DNA of 47,166 nucleotides, taken from Bacilli bacterium. GTDB taxonomy: Bacteria > Bacillota_I > Bacilli_A > RF39 > UBA660. The notes under the pieces were generated by a model. That model saw only the letters and a list, made by a program, of their open reading frames with translations. It was not told where the DNA came from and searched no databases. A program made the translations under genes and the position numbers. Position 1 is the first letter of the stretch. Each line of letters starts with the position of its first letter. Shown piece after piece: positions 41,277-47,166 of the stretch. The stretch is from assembly GCA_017515795.1 (NCBI GenBank), contig JAFWEE010000007.1, forward strand, positions 1 through 47,166, in the 5' to 3' direction.

Positions 41277-43712
41277 ATGAAAAAGAAATTATTATTTTTA
41301 TTATTACTATTATTGTCTCCTTTATTTGTAAAAGCGGAGACTATTCCATCAACAATTGTGTCCACACCAACAATTAATAATCCTAAAACTACTTCTCAAG
41401 AAGTAAAGGTACTTGTAATTGTTATAGATCCTATATTAAAAACAGTAACAGATAAATCATTATATCCTAATAATGGTGGACATCCAAGAGTTAGTGAGTG
41501 GCTAAGCTATAGTACTGATAAGCAAATTAATTCAATGCTAGCAGACTTTAAAGAGTCATCACATGGTTACTTTAAACCTACAATTGTAAAAAAAGAATAT
41601 ATGAATGAGTTTCCTAGATATACATTTCAAGTAAAACTAAGCAACGGAAAAAAATCATATAGTTATGATGAAGAAACATATATTGAAATGGGTAAAACAG
41701 ATTCTACAAAGAAAAAAGGTGATAGGTCTTTAACTAACCATCCATTATTTAAACAAGGTGGAGATGAAGCTTGTGCTGCAGATTATAATTATATAATTAA
41801 AAAATTTGATTTAGTTAATCGAAAGAATAAAAAAGAATTCGATCAAGTATGGATATTTAGTATTCCTCCTACAGGTTTATGTGAAGCAGTGTTAATTGGG
41901 AATAACGCGTTTTTTCTTAATGCCGAACCAGTTATAAAAGATTGCGATAATTTTGCAGTTTATGGATGGGAAATAAGCAGACCTGATTCAATGTTTCATT
42001 CAGTTGGTCATGCTTCGGAACAAATAATGGGTAGAGCGTATGGTAAATCAAAGTATTATGAAGAATATAATTTAGAGTTTTATAATTGGTGGGAAGATAT
42101 ATATAAAAAAGATCTTTATAATATAAATACTAAAGCTGATTATAATAAACTTAATTATTGGGAAAAATTTTCTTTAACTTCATATAATAATAGAGGGACT
42201 CTTACAGGTGTTGGAAATACCCATTATACATATAACTCAAGTGATGCGTATTCGTATTCTGAATCTACATATGTAATGTCAAACTGGAGGGAATGGTTAA
42301 ATTATCCGAATGTTCCAGGAGATAAGTTTGAAAAAGTTAATAGTAGTACATACTTTAATAATGAAATAAATAAGAATTATCCAAGAGTAGATAATTATAA
42401 TGCAGATGATAGATTATATCAAAGATTTTATTTTAGTTTATTTCCACATATAACTGGTTATACAAGTGATGGACATCTTAATAACTGGTGGAAATATATG
42501 TACTCATTTGATTATGTAGATAAAATATATAATAATTATGGAAGTACTACTATTACTACTACAAAAGGCAAACAAATTGAAGCTGATTATGTACTTTATT
42601 ATAAGTCTGGAAAAGCAGATAGATTAAAAACTATTAATCAAGGGAATAATATTTATATTTCAAATAGTAATGTATTAGAGTATAAAAACGGAAAGTTATA
42701 TGCAAGATCAAATGGAACTTCTAATGTTAAAATTAGTTATGATGGTAAATCAATAACATATAAAGTAGTTGTTCAAGATGATAAACCAAAGGAAGTATTG
42801 GCAACAGAAATAAGACTATCTGATTCAACATTTAAATTAAGCGTTGGAAGTAGTGCTACTATAAAAGCAACTATTTTACCAAGTAATGTTACAAATAAGA
42901 GTGTTACATGGAAATCAAGTGATACTAAGGTAGCTACTGTTTCTAATGGTATAATAAAAGGAATAAAAGAAGGTAAAGCAACTATTACTGCAACAACATC
43001 AAACGGAAAGAAAGCAACTGTAGCAGTAACAGTTTCAAAATCTAAAACAACTCCTAGGAATAATAAAATATATCCAACAGGATTAAATATTCCTATAAAT
43101 GGGCTTGAATTATATGAAGGTGAAGAAACTGATTTTCAAGTAGATATAATACCAAGTAATGCTACTGAAACAGTCTTAACATTTGAAATTATGGATGAAA
43201 GTATTGCTACTGTAGATGATAAAGGAATAGTCCATGCATTAAAGGCAGGAATAACTAATTTAAAGATAACAACTGTAAATGATATATCAAGAACTATATA
43301 TATATCAGTTAATGGAACTAGTGATAGAGTAGAATGGACTAGTTTACGTGTTATCTCAAATAATGTTACTGTAAATAGTGGCGAAACATATGATTTAAAT
43401 GATATCATAGTTAATAATGATAATATTCAAATATTAGAATGGCAAAGTGATAATACTAGTATAGTTACAATAGAAAATGGTGTTATATCTGGTGTTAATG
43501 AAGGAACTGCTAATGTTTCAATAGTATCAGATAGTGGAACAGCATTTATTACTGTTTCTGTAACAAAGAAAGAATCTAATGATGTAACTGAAGAAATAAC
43601 AACTACTGAAGAAGTAAATAAACTAAATATTTCTAAACTATTATTATTTATTATTCCATCAATTATTGTAGTTGTAGTTGTTATATATTTATTATTTAAG
43701 AAAAAAAGATAG
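41277..43712 (+). CDS. secreted metallopeptidase-like protein with Big2 domains and C-terminal membrane anchor
   Basis: An 811-residue exported protein. The signal peptide (1-20, ending VKAE) is followed by a large domain (about 40-420) with VLVIVIDPIL, ESSHGYFKPTIV and a His-rich site MFHSVGHASEQIMG (His241, His245, Glu248). That site could hold zinc, but I cannot place it in a named peptidase family. Three bacterial Ig-like (Big2) domains follow: the first is clear (IRLSDSTFKLSVGSSATIKA, WKSSDTKVATVSNG), the others are at about 600-685 and 690-760. The C-terminus is a membrane helix plus KKKR. There is no LPXTG, so it stays membrane-anchored. It has its own terminator. Confidence 0.75.
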   Translation: MKKKLLFLLLLLLSPLFVKAETIPSTIVSTPTINNPKTTSQEVKVLVIVIDPILKTVTDKSLYPNNGGHPRVSEWLSYSTDKQINSMLADFKESSHGYFKPTIVKKEYMNEFPRYTFQVKLSNGKKSYSYDEETYIEMGKTDSTKKKGDRSLTNHPLFKQGGDEACAADYNYIIKKFDLVNRKNKKEFDQVWIFSIPPTGLCEAVLIGNNAFFLNAEPVIKDCDNFAVYGWEISRPDSMFHSVGHASEQIMGRAYGKSKYYEEYNLEFYNWWEDIYKKDLYNINTKADYNKLNYWEKFSLTSYNNRGTLTGVGNTHYTYNSSDAYSYSESTYVMSNWREWLNYPNVPGDKFEKVNSSTYFNNEINKNYPRVDNYNADDRLYQRFYFSLFPHITGYTSDGHLNNWWKYMYSFDYVDKIYNNYGSTTITTTKGKQIEADYVLYYKSGKADRLKTINQGNNIYISNSNVLEYKNGKLYARSNGTSNVKISYDGKSITYKVVVQDDKPKEVLATEIRLSDSTFKLSVGSSATIKATILPSNVTNKSVTWKSSDTKVATVSNGIIKGIKEGKATITATTSNGKKATVAVTVSKSKTTPRNNKIYPTGLNIPINGLELYEGEETDFQVDIIPSNATETVLTFEIMDESIATVDDKGIVHALKAGITNLKITTVNDISRTIYISVNGTSDRVEWTSLRVISNNVTVNSGETYDLNDIIVNNDNIQILEWQSDNTSIVTIENGVISGVNEGTANVSIVSDSGTAFITVSVTKKESNDVTEEITTTEEVNKLNISKLLLFIIPSIIVVVVVIYLLFKKKR

Positions 43713-43730
43713 GATGATTCCTATCTTTTT
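43702..43730 (+). terminator. terminator after the Big2 protein gene
   Basis: GATAGGA pairs with TCCTATC around TGAT, with A- and T-runs. It overlaps the last codons. Confidence 0.88.
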
Positions 43731-43731
43731 A

Positions 43732-43740
43732 TGATATAAT
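43732..43740 (+). promoter_or_regulatory. extended -10 promoter (TGATATAAT)
   Basis: The -10 box is at 43735-43740, only 15 bases before the ATG of the dUTPase remnant, with no good ribosome-binding site between. Confidence 0.45.
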
Positions 43741-43755
43741 TTAATTGGTAATAAT

Positions 43756-44028
43756 ATGAGAGATTTTGAAAAAATAAGTTTTGAACAATTTAAAAAAGAT
43801 GTAAAAGATGATAAAGAATTATATGATGAATTAGTAATACCACAAAGAGATTCAGATTATTATAATAATCCTGATAATGAAGGACATATATTTGTTAAAA
43901 TACAAAATGAAGGAGATAAAGAAGTAACTATTAAAAAAGGGGATGCTATTGCACAAGGTATTTTTATGAAATATTTAATAACTGATAGTGATGCATCTTT
44001 AAATATAGAAAGACGTAGTGATTATTAA
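43756..44028 (+). pseudogene. internally deleted dUTPase-like gene
   Basis: The 90-residue reading frame matches both ends of the long Firmicute dUTPases. The N-terminal text EKISFEQFKKDVKDDKELYD and ELVIPQR fits the family start. DSDYYNNPDNEGHIFVKIQN and KKGDAIAQGIFMKYL fit the regions around motifs 3 and 4. The middle, which should hold the SAGYD and serine-bearing motifs (roughly 60-70 residues), is missing between PQR and DSDYY. The C-terminal Gly-Phe-Gly arm is also absent (it ends ERRSDY). As drawn it cannot hydrolyse dUTP. It could be decaying or a repurposed beta-barrel. It has a weak ribosome-binding site. Confidence 0.7.
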
Positions 44029-44055
44029 AATGGAATGTAAATATTCCTTTTTTTA
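44027..44055 (+). terminator. weak terminator after the dUTPase remnant
   Basis: GGAAT pairs with ATTCC and is followed by eight T. The stem is short. Confidence 0.55.
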
Positions 44056-44067
44056 ATGCATAAAATA

Positions 44068-44076
44068 TGGTATAAT
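44068..44076 (+). promoter_or_regulatory. extended -10 promoter of the 888-residue gene
   Basis: TGGTATAAT (-10 box at 44071-44076) lies in the 35-bp block identical to that before the 1994-residue paralogue. Confidence 0.7.
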
Positions 44077-44095
44077 TTATAATAGGTGAGAGTAT

Positions 44096-46762
44096 ATGAA
44101 ACATATAAGAATATTAATCATATTATTAGTTTTGTTTATACCTACAGTAGCATTTGCAGAAGATTTATCTTCTGAACAAAAAGCATTAGTTGAAACTGCA
44201 GATGCATTTAAAAGAAAGGGTAATAAAATTCAATATGATAGTTTTAGATTCTCTCTTAATTCTTATCCAGAATTAGCGACTTCACAAAATACTATATATA
44301 CTCACTGTGCTAATTTTGTTTATAGTGTTTATAAGAATGCTCTTAATATGGAAATGCCTCAAAATGCATCTTTAGTATCAGCTCATGCATTTCATGATAA
44401 TACAAGTGATATTATAGGAAAATGGAATAGATCTGAATTAGAAAATTATAAAACACTTTATAATAGTAATAGAACAGGTTTTATAAAAGATGTATTAGGA
44501 AATGATATAGAAGTTGGAGATTTAGTTACTACTGTTGAATCTAATTTTGCTCATGTAATGATGGTCCGTGATGTAAAAAGAGATAGTGAAAATAATGTTA
44601 CTGAAATAACAATTATAGAGTCTTCATCTAACTATGAAACAGTAACTAATAAGTTATCAAATAATGGATTAAGTTATGGTAGTGGTGGTTCTATTATTAC
44701 AAGTAACTTATTAACTACTAGAATAGTTAAATTCCTATTTGATAACAATGAAGATGATTATTTATATCTATCAGTTGTAAGACCTCTTAAAATAAAGAAT
44801 ACTACTAATGAAAATAAATATATAAAAGCTACTTGTGGAAGAAAACCTGGTGGTTCATCAAGCGATTCTCTATATGATATGGATAATTTAGCATGTGGTA
44901 CTTCTGAAGAAAATTATGAAATAACAGATAGTGCTAATTCTAGAATTACATATAGTAATATTGATATAGAAAAAACTGTTACAAATAGTAATGGAATAAT
45001 ACATGGTAGTGATGTTAGTTTAAATGAAGAATTAACTTATAAAATTGATATTAAAAATAATAGTTCTAATTCTTATCAAAATTTATCTATAAATGAAACT
45101 ATACCTGATTATGTAACTGTTACTGATAATGGTAATGGTATAGTAAATGGTAATAAGATTACATGGAATAATATAGAGGTTGCTTCTAATAATACTATAA
45201 CTATTTCTTACACAGTAAAAGTAATAAATGATACATCTAATATAGGAAAAGAAATAGTATCTCCTAGTGGAACTGTTAGTAATATAAAAACACCTTCAAT
45301 AAAAAATAGAATTACAAAAGATTTTAGTGACGAAGATAAACAAAGTATAATTGATTCATATAATGTTTTAAAGAGTACTTCTTCTTTAAAGGGATTAGCT
45401 TTTATTGATGAGGTATATTCAAATGCATTTGGTAGTTTATATACAAATTCATTTAGTAATAAAAGAATTAAAGATTTAGATATAACTGATTTAATTAAAA
45501 TGACTAATGAAGAAAAAATTAGTAGTGCTCCATCTTCAGTAAGACTTAATCCTAATAATCCATATAGTAAATTAGTATATACTAATTATTACGGTGCATT
45601 AAGAAAATCTGGAAGTATATATAATATGAAATATTGGGAAGAAAACTGGTTATCTACAGGTTATGATGGTACTAGTCAAACTTCAGAAAGAAGTCCAAGA
45701 AGAGATACTATTTTTGATGAACATTTTGAAACAGGAGACATCTTAATATATAAAAATGATTCTCTTAATGTTATGGAACCACAGTTCCAAGATCATGGAG
45801 TATATGCTTATATATATTTAAATGGTTCATTTTATGGACTTAATGAACAAAATGGTGATGGAACAGGAACTGTTGCTAAAAATGGTACAAATGAGTTTTA
45901 TTCGTGTAAAACAGGAACTGCTTCATGTAGAATAGAAAACATTTATGAAAATAGTTATCAGGCTAATGGAACAAATGGATATTTATATTCTAAGTATTCA
46001 AGTACAGTTCATAAACGTTTTATAGAGTCTTATTTAACTACATTAATTGGTAAAGATTATTATGTAGTAATTAGACCATCATATGAGATGTATAAAGAAA
46101 AAGCTAAAGATCCAGTAGTAACTAGTTATAGTGGTGATTATGATGAAAATTCTCATACTATAACTGTTAATAGTGAACCTACAGATGGAACTTTAATGTA
46201 TTCAGTAGATAATAGTACATGGAGTGATATTAAACCAACAAGAACTGATGCTGGTATTACAACAGTATATGTTAAAGTTTTAGGTGATGATTATCATAAA
46301 GATTCAAATGTAATAGAGTCTAGTATAACTATTAATAGTACATTTGATTATTCTATTGATAATTATAATATTGATGAAATAAATAGTTATATTACTAATG
46401 TTAAAGTAGGTACTGAAGTAAATATGTTTAAATCAAATATTTCATTAGGAAATGGTTATACTATTACTGTAGACTCTAAGCAAATAAATAATAAACAATT
46501 ATTATATACAGGTTCAAAATTAAAAATATTTAAAGATGGATCTTTATATAAAGAATATACTATTTGTGTTATTGGAGATATTAATGGAGATGCTGCTATA
46601 AATTCAGCAGATTTATTAAAGATAAGACAACATTTATTAGGTACTAATATATTAAATGGAATATATTTTCTAGCTTCAGATGTTAATTATGATAGTTCCA
46701 TTAATTCAGCAGATTTATTAAGAGTAAGACAACACTTACTTGGAACTAATTTAATAGATTAA
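44096..46762 (+). CDS. secreted NlpC/P60-like, DUF11, MBG-repeat, dockerin protein (paralogue)
   Basis: An 888-residue paralogue of the 1994-residue protein. It has a signal peptide (1-22, ending AFAED). The papain-like/NlpC domain has Cys71 (THCANFVYSVY) and His153 (NFAHVMMV) after IEVGDLVTT. A DUF11-like domain lies at about 285-402. The degenerate second module (407-665, NYYGALRKSG, HFETGDILIY) has no Cys-His pair. A single MBG-like A repeat follows (672-748, YSGDYDENSHTITV), then a two-repeat dockerin (827-888; GDINGDAAINSADLLKIRQH, SDVNYDSSINSADLLRVRQH). The long A/B array of its sister is absent. The next secreted gene starts 14 bp after the stop, so the two form an operon. Confidence 0.85.
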   Translation: MKHIRILIILLVLFIPTVAFAEDLSSEQKALVETADAFKRKGNKIQYDSFRFSLNSYPELATSQNTIYTHCANFVYSVYKNALNMEMPQNASLVSAHAFHDNTSDIIGKWNRSELENYKTLYNSNRTGFIKDVLGNDIEVGDLVTTVESNFAHVMMVRDVKRDSENNVTEITIIESSSNYETVTNKLSNNGLSYGSGGSIITSNLLTTRIVKFLFDNNEDDYLYLSVVRPLKIKNTTNENKYIKATCGRKPGGSSSDSLYDMDNLACGTSEENYEITDSANSRITYSNIDIEKTVTNSNGIIHGSDVSLNEELTYKIDIKNNSSNSYQNLSINETIPDYVTVTDNGNGIVNGNKITWNNIEVASNNTITISYTVKVINDTSNIGKEIVSPSGTVSNIKTPSIKNRITKDFSDEDKQSIIDSYNVLKSTSSLKGLAFIDEVYSNAFGSLYTNSFSNKRIKDLDITDLIKMTNEEKISSAPSSVRLNPNNPYSKLVYTNYYGALRKSGSIYNMKYWEENWLSTGYDGTSQTSERSPRRDTIFDEHFETGDILIYKNDSLNVMEPQFQDHGVYAYIYLNGSFYGLNEQNGDGTGTVAKNGTNEFYSCKTGTASCRIENIYENSYQANGTNGYLYSKYSSTVHKRFIESYLTTLIGKDYYVVIRPSYEMYKEKAKDPVVTSYSGDYDENSHTITVNSEPTDGTLMYSVDNSTWSDIKPTRTDAGITTVYVKVLGDDYHKDSNVIESSITINSTFDYSIDNYNIDEINSYITNVKVGTEVNMFKSNISLGNGYTITVDSKQINNKQLLYTGSKLKIFKDGSLYKEYTICVIGDINGDAAINSADLLKIRQHLLGTNILNGIYFLASDVNYDSSINSADLLRVRQHLLGTNLID
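46575..46759 (+). other. type I dockerin module (888-residue protein)
   Basis: Two 22-residue EF-hand-like loops (D-x-NGD-x-x-INSADLL and D-x-NYD-x-x-INSADLL), each followed by a K/R-x-RQHLLGT helix. The sister module at 37675-37869 has the same layout (DIKPDGQINSADLLRIRQH and DVNYDNTINSADLLRVRQH). The Ser-Ala pairs at loop positions 10-11 are the same in all four repeats, which would imply the same cohesin partner. Confidence 0.82.
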
Positions 46763-46776
46763 AAAGGAGAGTAAAA

Positions 46777-47166
46777 ATGAAAAGAATAAGAATTATATTT
46801 ATACTATTATTAGTTGCAGTTATATTTATATTTAAAACGAATGTATATGCTGCATCTTGTAGTTTATCAGTTAGTTCAACAAGTGTATATGTTGGAGATA
46901 CGTTTACTGTTACAGCAAAAGTAAATGCTGCAGCAGCATGGAATGTACACGTAACTGCTAGTGGTCCAGTAAGTGGATGTGTAATAAATCAAGCAGATGC
47001 TTCTTCAGATGCATTAGATACTAATAAAACATTTAATGTAACATGTACAGCAACTAATACTGGTACAATAGTAGTTAATTTAACAGGTGATGTTACATCA
47101 GCAGCTGATGGTAATGCTGTTGGTATTTCAGGTACTAAGAATGTTACTGTTACAACTAAACCAAAT
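46777..47166 (+). CDS. secreted Ig-like protein, 3' end outside the window
   Basis: An open frame of 130 codons starts at ATG 46777, six bases after AAAGGAGAG, and runs off the window without a stop. The signal peptide (1-26, ending VYAAS) is followed by a beta-sandwich domain: LSVSSTSVYVGDTFTVTAKV, WNVHVTASGPVSGC and VTCTATNTGTIVVNLTGDV. Such a domain, with VGDT and a later TGxI-V strand, is typical of Ig-like or cohesin-related N-termini in gut Firmicutes. Whether it is a cohesin cannot be decided from this part. Three cysteines are present. Position 14 bp after a dockerin gene makes a scaffolding partner plausible. Confidence 0.75.
   Translation, partial: MKRIRIIFILLLVAVIFIFKTNVYAASCSLSVSSTSVYVGDTFTVTAKVNAAAAWNVHVTASGPVSGCVINQADASSDALDTNKTFNVTCTATNTGTIVVNLTGDVTSAADGNAVGISGTKNVTVTTKPN

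Noticed and set aside
1-47166. Recoding of TGA as Trp (Mollicutes-like code)
   Set aside because: Trp is encoded by TGG throughout, and TGA is used as a stop (for example at the ends of tsaE, tsaB and the YgjP gene).
1-47166. tRNA genes
   Set aside because: No cloverleaf with a GTTCRANNC-type arm was seen, including next to the 5S rRNA.

Overview
The window comes from a strongly AT-rich, low-GC Gram-positive bacterium. It has the Gram-positive replicative polymerase PolC, an AT-rich codon bias (Arg almost always AGA) and the standard code, with TGG for Trp and TGA as a normal stop. It carries an oxygen-sensitive class III ribonucleotide reductase and secreted proteins ending in dockerins. 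Together these suggest an anaerobic, probably gut-dwelling, member of the Bacillota (Bacilli/Erysipelotrichia-like or RF39-like). That placement is inference; no marker here fixes the species. Almost everything is on the + strand. Many genes form short transcription units with a TATAAT-type box (often extended, TGnTATAAT), a very short leader, a GGTGAT-type ribosome-binding site and an A-stem/T-tail terminator.

Region 1 (1-18.1 kb) is housekeeping. It starts with a 5S rRNA (the end of an rRNA operon), then the t6A operon tsaE-tsaB-rimI-tsaD. Next comes an anaerobic dNTP module: nrdG, an nrdD with a glutaredoxin-like tail, and a thioredoxin-reductase-like flavoprotein, behind a perfect 20-bp palindrome. 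A 359-bp gap holds an unlisted 30-residue hydrophobic peptide gene inside mutually exclusive inverted repeats. It is followed by pcrA, a nucleotidyltransferase, ligA, a TMEM43-like membrane protein and polC.

Region 2 (18.1-31.8 kb) mixes translation and envelope genes with uncharacterised ones: a chagasin-like lipoprotein, a YgjP-type metallopeptidase, a SpoU methyltransferase, rimM, a TrmD with an unusual C-terminal extension, trpS, an L19 leader with rplS, and lepB. Then come a minus-strand papain-like hypothetical divergent from murF, a second SpoU methyltransferase, a degenerate HD-type protein, a minus-strand Sm-like small protein, an XRE regulator paired with a DUF4097 beta-helix membrane protein, a zinc-ribbon membrane protein, a GNAT acetyltransferase, a YdcF-like protein and a membrane-anchored hypothetical.

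Region 3 (31.9-47.2 kb) is accessory and surface-directed. Two secreted paralogues (1994 and 888 residues) share the layout signal peptide, NlpC/P60-like Cys-His domain, DUF11-like domain, degenerate second module, MBG-like repeats and C-terminal dockerin. They share an identical 35-bp promoter/start region. Between them lie a protein-kinase-like protein, a TIR-transmembrane-propeller protein, a secreted metallopeptidase-like protein with Big2 domains, and an internally deleted dUTPase remnant. A further secreted Ig-like protein starts 14 bp after the second dockerin gene and runs off the window. The proposed theme is a surface assembly or host-interaction locus with an adjacent intracellular kinase/TIR signalling pair.
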